Source: PMP191F sp047602185 (GTDB lineage Bacteria > Bacteroidota > Bacteroidia > Chitinophagales > Chitinophagaceae). From it: DNA of 64,000 nucleotides. A program made the position numbers and the translations under genes. How positions within the stretch are numbered: position 1 is the stretch's first letter; every line of letters begins with the position of its first letter. Positions 44,218-53,373 of this stretch are shown here, piece after piece. Location of the stretch: assembly GCA_047602185.1 (NCBI GenBank), contig JASGHY010000001.1:2232001-2296000 (forward strand), given 5' to 3'. Under the pieces are notes generated by a model that saw nothing but the letters and a program-made list of their open reading frames with translations, searched no databases and was not told the DNA's origin.

Positions 44218-45252
44218 ATGAATGCAACTACAACACCAGCTATAATCCCTATTAATCGCATTACCAATCCATCAGTAATAGACAAACAGCTCTTAGATGA
44301 AAGACTAAAAACAGGGAATACTATAACAATCCAATTTGACAGTGAAATATATAACGACTCATTGCTTTCAGAAATCAATGAGCTTTGTAATCAATACAAA
44401 GAGAATCTATGTATCCGCTTTTATGCCCATAATCAAACTGGTTTCGACTGCAGCACGATATTAAGAATCCCCGACGTTAAAAACTTGTATGTTGACTGCC
44501 TGGACAGTGCAAGAAACATACAGGCTTTTTCTGCAATGAACAAACTGGTTTCTTTACACATCGGCATACTGGACCTGAGCGACAATGAAATACTACGGGC
44601 CGAAAATTTGTACAACTTAAAAGAGTTGGGGATTAACCAAACAATTTCTAAAAAATTAAATCTTGAATACCTGGCAAACTATACAAATCTGGATAGCCTG
44701 TACATTGATGGGCATATTAAAAACATTCATACAATTGGCAAATTACAGCACCTTAAAGACCTTTGGTTAAGGTCAATTAAGAAAGTAACACTGGACTTTG
44801 TCAACAGAATGGAAGGGCTGGAAAAGCTGGAAATTACCTTGGGAGGGCGGAACAACATTAATGAAATTGGGGCATCGAACATTAAGGAGTTGTTCATCGA
44901 TTTTGTTGCCGGATTTAATGATATATCGGGTATATGGAAACTCAAAAAACTGGAAAAACTAGGCCTGTCTTTGCTAAAACAATTAAAAACCATTAAGGTC
45001 GAAAACATCAATACCTCACTAAAAGAACTGTGGGTCTATAGCTGCAAAGACCTCAATACATTTGAGGGATTGGATAACCTCAAAGCACTAACTAAATTAG
45101 ATATTACGGAAGTTTCCATGAACTTTGAAGAATTCATGCAACTACCTATGCCCCAAACACTTCAGGAGCTCGACTTTGCTACACTTAAAGCGCAAAAAGA
45201 CAAAGAGATCAGCGAAATGATCAGAAAATTGGGATATAAAACTCTTGATTAA
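44218..45252 (+). CDS. Leucine-rich-repeat-like cytoplasmic protein, 344 residues
   Basis: There is no signal peptide. From about residue 75 the sequence repeats with a period of 20-24 residues in the LxxLxLxx pattern: VKNLYVDCLDS, LVSLHIGILDLS, LDSLYIDGHIK, LKDLWLRSIKK, LEKLEITLGG, LKELWVYSCKDL. The repeats are irregular, so this is best called leucine-rich-repeat-like, a protein-interaction solenoid. It lies 85 bp after the 151-residue gene, and the next gene begins 55 bp downstream. The partner is unknown. Confidence 0.7.
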   Translation: MNATTTPAIIPINRITNPSVIDKQLLDERLKTGNTITIQFDSEIYNDSLLSEINELCNQYKENLCIRFYAHNQTGFDCSTILRIPDVKNLYVDCLDSARNIQAFSAMNKLVSLHIGILDLSDNEILRAENLYNLKELGINQTISKKLNLEYLANYTNLDSLYIDGHIKNIHTIGKLQHLKDLWLRSIKKVTLDFVNRMEGLEKLEITLGGRNNINEIGASNIKELFIDFVAGFNDISGIWKLKKLEKLGLSLLKQLKTIKVENINTSLKELWVYSCKDLNTFEGLDNLKALTKLDITEVSMNFEEFMQLPMPQTLQELDFATLKAQKDKEISEMIRKLGYKTLD

Positions 45253-45307
45253 CCTATACAAGTATCATTGTACGATCAACTTCACAATAAAACAACATTG
45301 CCCTGCT

Positions 45308-45709
45308 ATGCACAAACCTTATGAGAAAAGATTAGGCCACCCTGCTGATTTCAGGGTTAAATATACCTTCCGCGACAAAGAAGAAGGAGGCAGAGAAAGA
45401 CTTCCTTGCCAGGGATTACGTTGCGATTTCTGGTATGAGCACGAAGCACACGAAGTAAGTCACTTATTTATGATCTGGCCCGAATTTGAAGATCAATCAG
45501 GAAATATCATTCTTGATGAAGAAATCCGGGTTCCTAAAACCGGCACAGCTTTAATGTGGATCATCAACACAGCAAGACGGGTTTATCACCGGGATAGGAT
45601 TAAGATTGGTACAATAGGCTATTTCAGAGAAAGAGCAACGCCAACAGCAATATGTGAAGTGATAGAAATCATTGGACTGGCAACAAACCCTACAGAGGAT
45701 AAACGTTAG
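45308..45709 (+). CDS. Hypothetical protein, 134 residues, EF-Tu-barrel-like
   Basis: The start at 45308 (MHKPYEKRLGHPADFRVKYT) avoids an overlap with the preceding gene and begins at the conserved-looking part. The pattern TFRDKEEGGRERLPCQGLRC, then DFWYEHEAHEVSHLFMIWPE resembles the C-terminal barrel of EF-Tu (FFTGYRPQFYFR), and small stand-alone proteins of this kind are widespread with unknown role. It is soluble and shows no catalytic motif. The assignment is by eye and tentative. Confidence 0.65.
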   Translation: MHKPYEKRLGHPADFRVKYTFRDKEEGGRERLPCQGLRCDFWYEHEAHEVSHLFMIWPEFEDQSGNIILDEEIRVPKTGTALMWIINTARRVYHRDRIKIGTIGYFRERATPTAICEVIEIIGLATNPTEDKR

Positions 45710-45742
45710 AAGAGATCATCCCCCCCTCTTCATTGCGACTCT

Positions 45743-46168
45743 CTAAACACGTTGTTTTTTGTTAACCTCATCAGCAACAGCCTGCAGTTCTTCAAACGCA
45801 AACCCGTCAGACGCCATTACCCGGAACAAAAGCATAAAATCTTTAGTCCCGATGTACAACCCTTTGGAGCGAAGCGTGCGGCCGGCCCGGATATCACCGG
45901 CTTTTACATATACCTCACTGGTATCAAAACTTATCTTTCCCTCCCTGCCCCATCGCCGGTAAGTAACAGTCAGCAGATCTCCTTCCAACCTCACCTCCCG
46001 GGGGATCTTTATGCCAAGCAGTCCTACCAGTAAGAATAAATAGAACAGCACATACAAAATAACCAGTGATGGATTTATCCAGTAAAAGATCCCAAACAGG
46101 ATCAGGAAAAAAACAGCACCTATCAATGGAGCAGGCAAGGCACCGGGGCGACGGGAAACTATCATCAT
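45743..46168 (-). CDS. Small membrane protein with PH-like domain, 141 residues
   Basis: Two closely spaced membrane helices (LIGAVFFLILFGIFYWI and LVILYVLFYLFLLVGLLGI) form a hairpin, followed by an 80-residue beta domain (LEGDLLTVTYRRWGREGKIS, LYIGTKDFMLLFRV) like that of bacterial PH or YcxB-type proteins. The function is unknown. It is convergent with the preceding plus-strand gene, 33 bp apart. Confidence 0.7.
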   Translation of the reverse strand: MMIVSRRPGALPAPLIGAVFFLILFGIFYWINPSLVILYVLFYLFLLVGLLGIKIPREVRLEGDLLTVTYRRWGREGKISFDTSEVYVKAGDIRAGRTLRSKGLYIGTKDFMLLFRVMASDGFAFEELQAVADEVNKKQRV

Positions 46169-46303
46169 GGTAAATAAGTTTTTGTGAAGCTATCCGGAGA
46201 AAGTCGTTCACCACTCTTTCAAAACCCCGCACAGGCAAGAACGCATTCCAAATATCTGCTTTTTATGGATTCCTCTTCAGGAACCTTTCGTTAATAACAA
46301 AAA

Positions 46304-46338
46304 GAACTCCATTTGCGCTGACCATGCAAATGGAGTTC
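46304..46338 (-). terminator. Rho-independent terminator of the alpha/beta hydrolase gene
   Basis: The perfect 13-bp stem GAACTCCATTTGC / GCAAATGGAGTTC has a nine-base loop. On the minus strand it is followed by TTTTTGTT, 19 bp after the hydrolase stop. Confidence 0.85.
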
Positions 46339-46356
46339 CGCTGAGAGGTATCGATG

Positions 46357-47151
46357 CTACTTACCGGCAGATACGCTTTGAGCTGCTTCTATAATCACTG
46401 CAGCTACCTTAACTGGTTGTGAAATATAAACAACGTGACTACCTTTTATTTCAGTGACTTTAGTATTAGAGCGTTTATACATATTGCACTGAATGGAAGG
46501 AGCAATGCTTTTATCATCAGTGGCAACAATACCGAATGTTGGTTTATTTCTCCATGCGGCATTAGAGATGGGCGTTACAAAACCTTTGGCATAAAAAGCA
46601 CCCTGTGATGCATACATAAAGTCTGCTTCCTGTTGACTAAGATCTGCACAAAAACCGGCATGATACTTCGCTTTGTCATAATACACGATTCCTTTTTCAT
46701 CGGGAGGCAATACACCATTTTCAGGAGCAGGAGGCGCTGTTTGTAACCATTGAAGAGCAGACTCACCGTTGTCTGGCTGAAATGCAGCGATATACACCAG
46801 GGCTGCCACTTTAGGATGATTGCCCGCTTCGGTAATTACTGCCCCGCCCCATGAATGGCCGGCCAGTATGGTTGGCCCGTCCTGCTTGTCCAAAGCAACT
46901 TTAGTGGCGGCAACATCATCTTCCAGCGAGGTTAACGGGTTCTGAACAACTGTTACATGATAGCCTTTCTTTGTAAGGGCTTCATAAAGAGCTTTGTAAC
47001 CAGATCCGTCGGCAAAAGCGCCATGTACAAGTACTACATTCTTAACCGTTTGTGCTTCTGTTTCTGTTACTGCAGCAGTAGTGGCAGTGAGGGCAATTGT
47101 TGCGGCTAATAAGCCGTTTTTCAATGTGTTTTTTACAGTTCTCTTTTCCAT
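46357..47151 (-). CDS. Exported alpha/beta hydrolase
   Basis: The 264-residue protein has a signal peptide (LLAATIALTATTAAVTETEAQ). The fold signature is VVLVHGAFADGSGY for the oxyanion region, AGHSWGG for the nucleophile elbow (Ser100) and GSHVVYISQP for the catalytic His. This is the EstC/pyrethroid-hydrolase-like branch, which is often regulated by an adjacent AraC protein. Such a regulator is indeed encoded directly upstream on the same strand. The substrate is unknown. Confidence 0.9.
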   Translation of the reverse strand: MEKRTVKNTLKNGLLAATIALTATTAAVTETEAQTVKNVVLVHGAFADGSGYKALYEALTKKGYHVTVVQNPLTSLEDDVAATKVALDKQDGPTILAGHSWGGAVITEAGNHPKVAALVYIAAFQPDNGESALQWLQTAPPAPENGVLPPDEKGIVYYDKAKYHAGFCADLSQQEADFMYASQGAFYAKGFVTPISNAAWRNKPTFGIVATDDKSIAPSIQCNMYKRSNTKVTEIKGSHVVYISQPVKVAAVIIEAAQSVSAGK

Positions 47152-47247
47152 TTTATTTGGTGTTGAATTGTTTTGTTTGTATCAACAACACAAAGTTGCA
47201 ATGAAAAAGAGGCCCTGGTATTGAGCAGATTTCCCGGAGACTTGTAA

Positions 47248-48108
47248 TTATTTCCCTTGTTTTGAAACTGCGGCGGAATTCCTGAATTCCAGCGGTGAAG
47301 ACTGGTTGAGTTTCTTGAAAAAGTTAGAGAAATGCGCTACATCTTCGAACCCCAGTTCAAATGTTATCTGTTTAACTGATCGCTCCGTATAAAGCAAAAG
47401 CCGTTTAGCTTCTATAGAGATCCTTTCCTGTATAACCTGCGACGGGGTCTTATGGTTGTAGATAGCAAACAGGTTTGATAAGGTTTTGGGAGATTTGTAA
47501 AGCAGTTCAGCATAAAAACTTACCGAATGCTCCGATTTAAAATGCGCCTCCACCAGTAAATTGAATTTTCGGATGAGGTGAAATTTATCGTCCTGTAACT
47601 TTTTAGGTGGCGCATAGGCTGTTTTTGCCAGGCTGGTAATATAGATGATGAGCCTTTTAAGCAATACCAGCAACATTTCATTCTGGATATTATCAGAGGT
47701 TTTAAACTCCTCAACAAACACATCCAGCAATAGCTTTAACTTTTGTATGGCCTGTTCATCCAGTTGTATGAACAAATGTTCGGTACTGCCAAAGAGGAAG
47801 CCCACACAACTTACTTCACTATCGTGGTCAATGATACAATAGAACTCCCGGTTAAACTGCCAGGCTACAATATCTCCTGCCCTTTCAAAACTAAAGGACT
47901 GGTTGAATAAAAGGGTCAGTAAGCTATTGTGAGGAAACTCGTATTCGGCGCCATCAATGGTAACCAACTGGCTTTGCCCGGGGTTCCAGGCTATAGTAAA
48001 ATACTTATTGAAACGGTCGCGACTGAAGTACAGGCGGTCAAAAGCAGCTTCGTCCTTATATAATAACAGGTCTCCCCCTGTTTTTTCATCTTTGATGGTA
48101 AGTTTCAT
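47248..48108 (-). CDS. AraC-family transcriptional regulator
   Basis: The 286-residue protein has the C-terminal double helix-turn-helix (about 185-278; HSVSFYAELLYKSPKTLSNL and ITFELGFEDVAHFSNFFKKL). The N-terminal part is a cupin-like sensor with GQSQLVTIDGAEYEFPHNSL. It is located 96 bp upstream of the exported alpha/beta hydrolase, in the same direction, and probably controls it. Confidence 0.92.
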   Translation of the reverse strand: MKLTIKDEKTGGDLLLYKDEAAFDRLYFSRDRFNKYFTIAWNPGQSQLVTIDGAEYEFPHNSLLTLLFNQSFSFERAGDIVAWQFNREFYCIIDHDSEVSCVGFLFGSTEHLFIQLDEQAIQKLKLLLDVFVEEFKTSDNIQNEMLLVLLKRLIIYITSLAKTAYAPPKKLQDDKFHLIRKFNLLVEAHFKSEHSVSFYAELLYKSPKTLSNLFAIYNHKTPSQVIQERISIEAKRLLLYTERSVKQITFELGFEDVAHFSNFFKKLNQSSPLEFRNSAAVSKQGK

Positions 48109-48325
48109 ATTGTATGATCCAGTTTAAACCCTGCAAACAACAAAGCGTTCTGTTATAAAGATATCATCTTTTTATTTCAACATTCTCATTACCCTCATCG
48201 CCTGCTTCCGGGAACAGTTTCCAATTTAGTTGTCTGTTATATCCAGGGAAGATTTTTACAAATACCAGATCAAAGTATAGAAAAAACAATCCAAAAATCC
48301 TGAGCCTTAGATCAGCCAATCTGTG

Positions 48326-49741
48326 TTAGGTATTATCCATCACAAACACGAGCTTACCGGCTTCATTGTAGTTAAAGGCGAGGTATTTTACATACTTACT
48401 TTTCAGTCCGAAATAAACCACCCTGCTGATCTTTTCATTAAAGATCATTGCTGGTTTTAATCTTAGGTTCTGTTCGCCCAGGTATGTGAGGCCATTATAC
48501 CCTTCCATATCTTCAGGCACTACATTCCCTCCTTTCCAGTAAATTCTCTTGTACCCGGCCACATCCGTTCCCTTTTTATTCACAAAACCTTCCAGCCATA
48601 CACTGAGTTTATGTGTACGTACGGTATCCGGATCCTTTACTGCCTGGTTAAGTATCGCCTGTATTGACGCAAAATGCTTTCCAAACCCTGCATCGGCCAT
48701 CGATGCAATACGCATGGAAGAAAAGTGTCCACCCCAATTATTGGTAAAGAACATTACAGCAAGCTCATCTTCCGGAAAGATCATCAGATCAGAAGCAAAA
48801 CCGGTTCTGAATCCCCCACTATGACTGTTCGTTAATTGTCCATAATAGAAATTGATACCCCATCCGTAACCATAGTTTACAGGTGTGCCATCATTAAGCG
48901 CAGAAGTAGCAAACATCTCCCGTTGGCTTTCTGTATTCAGCAATTTATTGGTTGTAATGGCAACCGTCCATTTGATCATATCGGGTATTGATGTAATGAC
49001 ACCTACATCACCCCTTGCAACAGAAGCAGAAGGAATATCCACCCCATTCTGAAATACCGACAGCGAATCATTCCAGGTATAACCAGCCACCCTATGCGGC
49101 ACTACCTGGTAATGATCATAGATGGAAGTAGCGTTCATGCCCAGCACCTTAAAAACCCGCTGTTGCATAAATTGGGCATAGGTTTGCCCCGTAACCTTTT
49201 TAATGATCAACCCCAGGTCAAAAGGACCACTGCTGTAGTTGAATTGATCTCCCGGTGCAAAACGAAGCGGGTATTTCTTTTGCGCAGCAAACATTTTCTC
49301 GTCAGTATAGTTCTCATAGAAATAACCACTTCCTTCTTCCCAGTCATCCCGCAGCCCGGAGGTATGGTTCATTAATTGCCTGATGGTAATATTGCTCCAT
49401 GCATCAGGCAGACTATCCAGGTATTTTGAAACTTTATCGTTTACAGAAAGTTTCCCATCCTGCTGCAGCAACAGGATAGCCGCACAGGTAAATTGTTTTG
49501 AAATGGATGCTATCTCAAAAACTGATTGATTGGTAACCGGTATGCTATCCTCCATATTAGCCAGGCCATAATATCCTTCAAATACAGGTTTTCCTTTTTT
49601 CACAACAGCTACAGCCGCACCCGGAATATGATCCCTTTGCATAATGCGGTTGATGTAATTATTAATGGCAGTATCCTGACGGGCAATGGATGGAATGATC
49701 CATAACGACCCGGCAACGAGGGTGAAAAGGAATTTACACAT
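48326..49741 (-). CDS. Exported serine hydrolase, beta-lactamase fold (second in the window)
   Basis: The 471-residue protein has a signal peptide (MCKFLFTLVAGSLWIIPSIA). The catalytic SxxK is SISK (Ser79-Lys82) in EIASISKQFTCAA and the Tyr motif is YSS in FNYSSGPFDL. A C-terminal beta domain follows. It shares the architecture of the hydrolase at 8588-10027, and the two look like diverged paralogues. A substrate cannot be assigned. Confidence 0.92.
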   Translation of the reverse strand: MCKFLFTLVAGSLWIIPSIARQDTAINNYINRIMQRDHIPGAAVAVVKKGKPVFEGYYGLANMEDSIPVTNQSVFEIASISKQFTCAAILLLQQDGKLSVNDKVSKYLDSLPDAWSNITIRQLMNHTSGLRDDWEEGSGYFYENYTDEKMFAAQKKYPLRFAPGDQFNYSSGPFDLGLIIKKVTGQTYAQFMQQRVFKVLGMNATSIYDHYQVVPHRVAGYTWNDSLSVFQNGVDIPSASVARGDVGVITSIPDMIKWTVAITTNKLLNTESQREMFATSALNDGTPVNYGYGWGINFYYGQLTNSHSGGFRTGFASDLMIFPEDELAVMFFTNNWGGHFSSMRIASMADAGFGKHFASIQAILNQAVKDPDTVRTHKLSVWLEGFVNKKGTDVAGYKRIYWKGGNVVPEDMEGYNGLTYLGEQNLRLKPAMIFNEKISRVVYFGLKSKYVKYLAFNYNEAGKLVFVMDNT

Positions 49742-49907
49742 ATAGCCAGCTGGTATTATTAATAAAAGTGCGGGTAGAGGATCAGGTTGCCTAATCTACA
49801 AAATTTTACTTGTATTATTAATATCTCACACAAACGCATACACCGCAACAGCAGCCTGGCATATGCCGGTTGCTGTCACGGTGTCAATATGTTATCTGTC
49901 CAGCCTG

Positions 49908-50372
49908 TTACTGCCTGTTCCTGGCAGAATGGTCTTTATCGTCTGGTATCCCCTTCCCTTCTGTTAATAATTTATGCAGACTGCTGGTTACATAAAAGGT
50001 CCAGCCTTTAATACAATCATGATAACATTCTATTTCCGGTACAAGCCCTACATGCGTCATATCTACCCGTGTAGTATCACCATTCGATGAGATCTCCCAG
50101 TTTAACGAAGTACCTTTCCATTCCTTTTTATCTTTCATGAAATGAAGATTACAATCGCGGGTAAACCATACTATTTTTTTATTGGGAATTACTTCCGTGA
50201 TCTCGAACTCTGCAAAAGTTTCACCAAAACGAACGGTGAATACATCTCCCGGATGTTCTGATGCACCTTTAAAACTTTTTGACCACCACGCGGCCACATC
50301 GTTGATCCCGCTGAAAGCCTGTTCCGGTGTAACACCGGCAGTAATACTGCAATGAAAATCCTGCTGCTCCAT
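49908..50372 (-). CDS. SRPBCC (START-like, AHSA1-type) protein
   Basis: The 154-residue protein shows the AHSA1 pattern: a start in TAGVTPEQAFSGINDVAAWW, DVFTVRFGETFAEFEITEVI, and an end helix GWTFYVTSSLHKLLTEGKG. It is a single-domain hydrophobic-ligand-binding fold in the cytoplasm. An AraC regulator gene lies 93 bp upstream on the same strand, or farther if its start is downstream; co-expression is plausible. Confidence 0.88.
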   Translation of the reverse strand: MEQQDFHCSITAGVTPEQAFSGINDVAAWWSKSFKGASEHPGDVFTVRFGETFAEFEITEVIPNKKIVWFTRDCNLHFMKDKKEWKGTSLNWEISSNGDTTRVDMTHVGLVPEIECYHDCIKGWTFYVTSSLHKLLTEGKGIPDDKDHSARNRQ

Positions 50373-50465
50373 TTTTTTGTTTTTATGGTTATACCACCGG
50401 TTTATCCCGGCAGTTCAGCAAATTTCGTTTCTGCGCATCACCCGGTATTGTAGAAATCGGAAGTA

Positions 50466-51293
50466 CTATCCCTCGTCATAAAGTCTCCCGAATTCATTCA
50501 CCATTTTAGTAAGCCTTTGTGGAGGCATGCCCGTAAACCGCTTAAAATCCCTGATAAAATGTGATTGATCATAATAATAATCGTAAAAAAGCCCTGCATT
50601 GAAAGCTGCGGAATTGCCCGAAATAATTGCCCGGTACACTTCCTGGAAACGCACGATAGCTGATAGATTTTTGGGACTGACGCCGGTTCTTTCAATAAAC
50701 TTCATATTCAGCCAGCGGCTACTATAGCCTGTTTGCTTTTCCAGTTCCTTTACACTTACCCTGCCCTTTGTTGCCCTTATCTTCCTGATACAGAAATCAA
50801 ACACAGCGTCTTCGCTGTTAATACTGAACTTATTAATAAGAAATTGCTGCAACAACAATATCTTATCGTCGCTGGTGGCAGCATTCGATACCTGTTCTTC
50901 TAACTGGCGCCCCAGTCCGCCAAATAAATCTGTTAATGACAGCATCTGGTTTTTAAGATCATTATAGTTCAACCGGAAAAACCTGTAAGCTCCGTCAGGA
51001 TTAAACTCTATGCCAATGGTCCCTGACGGGTCATTTGCCGCCGAATTGACCACTGCGGGAACGTCTGTAAGACCAACCAGCGTAATAGCCTGCGCTTTTG
51101 TAAAATGCGTTACACCATTCAGGTGTGCTGTTGATACACTGCGAAAAGGGATCATCAGTTTTATACGGCCTGTAGGTACGATCAGCTTCATATCATCACC
51201 GGGAATAGGAATATTGCTATTAAAAACCCATATTTTTTCAATGTATGTTTTTAACAACGGATGAGGCTGATATTGACGAAAATGCATCTGCAT
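50466..51293 (-). CDS. AraC-family transcriptional regulator
   Basis: The frame is open from 51392, but I prefer the start at 51293 (MQMHFRQYQPHPLLKTYIEK), because upstream codons have no family likeness. The N-terminal part matches the DUF6597-type sensor of AraC proteins (PHPLLKTYIEKIWVF, LIVPTGRIKLMIPF). The C-terminal helix-turn-helix is at about 165-265 of this start (VSVKELEKQTGYSSRWLNMK, YYDQSHFIRDFKRFTGMPP). It neighbours the SRPBCC gene and is divergent from a lipoprotein gene. Confidence 0.88.
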   Translation of the reverse strand: MQMHFRQYQPHPLLKTYIEKIWVFNSNIPIPGDDMKLIVPTGRIKLMIPFRSVSTAHLNGVTHFTKAQAITLVGLTDVPAVVNSAANDPSGTIGIEFNPDGAYRFFRLNYNDLKNQMLSLTDLFGGLGRQLEEQVSNAATSDDKILLLQQFLINKFSINSEDAVFDFCIRKIRATKGRVSVKELEKQTGYSSRWLNMKFIERTGVSPKNLSAIVRFQEVYRAIISGNSAAFNAGLFYDYYYDQSHFIRDFKRFTGMPPQRLTKMVNEFGRLYDEG

Positions 51294-51424
51294 AATATGC
51301 TCTTGTAACGCATAAATTACAAAATCTTCAACAGGCAGCCATTCCATTAACAATTCAATTGCTAACCCGCGATTATAATTGTAAATTACCAATACATTAT
51401 CTATTAAACCTTAAAGACTATTCT

Positions 51425-52126
51425 ATGAATCGTTTAACCTGCCTGGTTACTGTACTGCTATGTACATCAGTAATTTCCTGCAAAAAAGAAAATATCACTA
51501 AAGAAGAAAAAGAAGAAGCTCCCGTTCTTCAACCCCCACCTGGCAATAGCCCGTACAAACTTGATGGTCTAAGCCTGATACCACTCACCAATAACGGGGA
51601 TGGCACCTGGAGCGGTGTGTTTGCCGGTATGCAGTGCCGGTTTGGCGACTTTATGTACGAGATCATTTACGACGGTTTTGGGAATCCTCTGCCACCCAAA
51701 ACGGGTGATCCCTGCTGGCCTTATTCCATTGGCCCGGAACCGGGAGTTACACCACCCGGAAATTTTAACTGTCTCAGGTTCATTACCAATATCAATTCGC
51801 CCGACAACCAGATCTCTGCCCAGAATACCTGCCAGTTTTACGGCAGTATCTACTCGCCCGGAGCGGGTTTGTATAGTTACTGGAATGCGGTTGAAAGTAG
51901 CTGGAATGCTTACCAGAATGCCCTGAATGCTTATTACACTAACGTTTCATCCAGTCCCTACTATGCATACCCGCGTCCTAATCCACCCCAGACGCCTCTG
52001 ATCACTCCTTATCTCACACAGGATTTTGTTTACGGATCGGCAACGCCCCTCATCTTTACTGCCAGGTTTGGAATTATTTATGATGCAGGCTCAGGACAGG
52101 TAAGCTTTGGTATTGACGCGCGGTAG
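51425..52126 (+). CDS. Hypothetical lipoprotein, 233 residues
   Basis: The start at 51425 gives a lipoprotein signal (MNRLTCLVTVLLCTSVISCK, lipobox Cys19). The mature protein is rich in Tyr, Asn and Pro (NALNAYYTNVSSSPYYAYPR) with no domain I know. It is divergent from the AraC gene and ends before a terminator shared with the convergent OsmC gene. Surface localisation is likely but not shown. Confidence 0.7.
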   Translation: MNRLTCLVTVLLCTSVISCKKENITKEEKEEAPVLQPPPGNSPYKLDGLSLIPLTNNGDGTWSGVFAGMQCRFGDFMYEIIYDGFGNPLPPKTGDPCWPYSIGPEPGVTPPGNFNCLRFITNINSPDNQISAQNTCQFYGSIYSPGAGLYSYWNAVESSWNAYQNALNAYYTNVSSSPYYAYPRPNPPQTPLITPYLTQDFVYGSATPLIFTARFGIIYDAGSGQVSFGIDAR

Positions 52127-52154
52127 ATCAATTGAACCGGATTAAGCATATAAA

Positions 52155-52181
52155 AAAAGCCCCGCAAATGCGGGGCTTTTA
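52155..52181. terminator. Bidirectional terminator between convergent genes
   Basis: The stem AAAAGCCCCGC / GCGGGGCTTTT with loop AAAT serves the plus-strand lipoprotein gene and, through the A-run on its left, the minus-strand gene ending at 52200. Confidence 0.85.
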
Positions 52182-52199
52182 CGTTGTATTTTCTTATGT

Positions 52200-52853
52200 C
52201 TATTGACTGGTTTCCGTTTTATTGTTGTACACAAATTCCAGCGCGCCGGATGGACATCTTTTTACCTGCTCTTCAATTCTTTCGGGACTTGCGCCGTTGG
52301 GATCGATCCACTTTTTAATGGACGGGTTAAAGACCGTGGGCAACTGAGTCCAGCAGCGGGTAGAGTGCTGGCAAAACTCCGGTTTCCACAATACAGTAAT
52401 TTCATCATTGGCATACCTGATCACTTTGGTATCTCCCTCCCTGAACACAAACGTACGCAGCTTAATATCCCCTTCCAGTATTTTAGATACGGGGCAATTC
52501 TTCGCAATCTCTACCAGTCTTGTTTTTTGTTCTTCTTCCACAGGCGTGGGAAACAGGATGTCGATATCAATAATAGTGGTCGTCTTTTCATCCTTTGTCT
52601 GCTGGTACATATTGGCATTTACCACCAACTGCGGAATATCCCATCCCTTGCGATCGATGTACATGCGGATGGTCACCAACTGGCAGGATGCCAATGAAGA
52701 TAAAAGCAGGGTATACGGATCGGGACCAGTATCCTTTCCTCCTACTATTTCAGGCTCGTCAGCTATAAATTTCCCATTGCGCCACTCAATGCTGCATTGA
52801 TACTTTTCTGTGCCAATAGTTCCGTGAACAGGTTTTTCTAATTTGTATTTCAT
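52200..52853 (-). CDS. OsmC-like protein fused to a divergent 4Fe-4S mono-cluster ferredoxin domain
   Basis: In this 217-residue protein residues 1-140 are an OsmC/Ohr-like peroxidase-type fold with the redox Cys pair Cys57 (LLSSLASCQLVT) and Cys120 (IAKNCPVSK). Residues 150-210 are a divergent ferredoxin domain (ITVLWKPEFCQHSTRCW, then VKRCPSGALEF), with Cys161, Cys167 and Cys200. Fusions of this kind occur in Bacteroidota. The likely role is reduction of organic hydroperoxides with electrons supplied through the cluster, in the cytoplasm. It has its own promoter side toward the repeat region. Confidence 0.88.
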   Translation of the reverse strand: MKYKLEKPVHGTIGTEKYQCSIEWRNGKFIADEPEIVGGKDTGPDPYTLLLSSLASCQLVTIRMYIDRKGWDIPQLVVNANMYQQTKDEKTTTIIDIDILFPTPVEEEQKTRLVEIAKNCPVSKILEGDIKLRTFVFREGDTKVIRYANDEITVLWKPEFCQHSTRCWTQLPTVFNPSIKKWIDPNGASPERIEEQVKRCPSGALEFVYNNKTETSQ

Positions 52854-53373
52854 CTGAAGGGGGTTGCGAATTGTGAAACCAGGGATCAGGAATCAATGCC
52901 GTTGAATTAAGCTCCGGAGGAGCTGCCTGTTTATAGAAAATCTATTTATCAAAGGTTTTCAGCTCCGGTAGGAGCTTCCTGTAAGGCTCCGGAGGTTTCT
53001 GCCGGAGCAGCGATATGCTTATTACAATCATTTCTATAAACAGGAATCACCCGGTGGCCCTTATTAATTCAGCAATCTCACTAAATCATATCCCATTCAC
53101 CTGGCATACCGTTAATTTAATAAAGATACAGAAGACAAAACGTGAATAACCTCTTTGTTTAAATGCTGTGCTAAAACAGACGATCTTTTTTCGCAATTGA
53201 ACATGCACCTACAGCCCCTGGAAATGCTAGCCGGCCCGGGACGGCCGTCCCTCCGGTGAGGCCTGGAAAAACCGTTAAAAAACGGTTTACGTTAATTTGC
53301 TATAACCTTAACTTTCTATAATACAGGCAATCAACCTTCCCCCTGGCATCACCATCACCTAAACCATTACGAT
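52854..53373. other. Intergenic region with a composite hairpin repeat
   Basis: 520 bp with no gene. Most of it (52893 to about 53095) is a relative of the nested hairpin element. A GC-rich patch follows near 53231-53262 (GGCCCGGGACGGCCGTCCC). The nuclease promoter should lie within the last 100 bases; TTAATTTG at about 53293 is one mismatch from the Bacteroidota -7 consensus but has no good -33 partner. Confidence 0.55.
52893..53095. repeat. Nested hairpin element with alternative cargo
   Basis: It starts with the same 19-bp end (TCAATGCCGTTGAATTAAG) as the element at 29163, then carries AGCTCCGGAGGAGCT, CCTGTTTATAGAAA, AGCTCCGGTAGGAGCT and, inverted, TTTCTATAAACAGG. The right end is a decayed TTAATTCAGCAATC. 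The terminal repeat is shared with the first element; the interior is unrelated. Confidence 0.65.
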
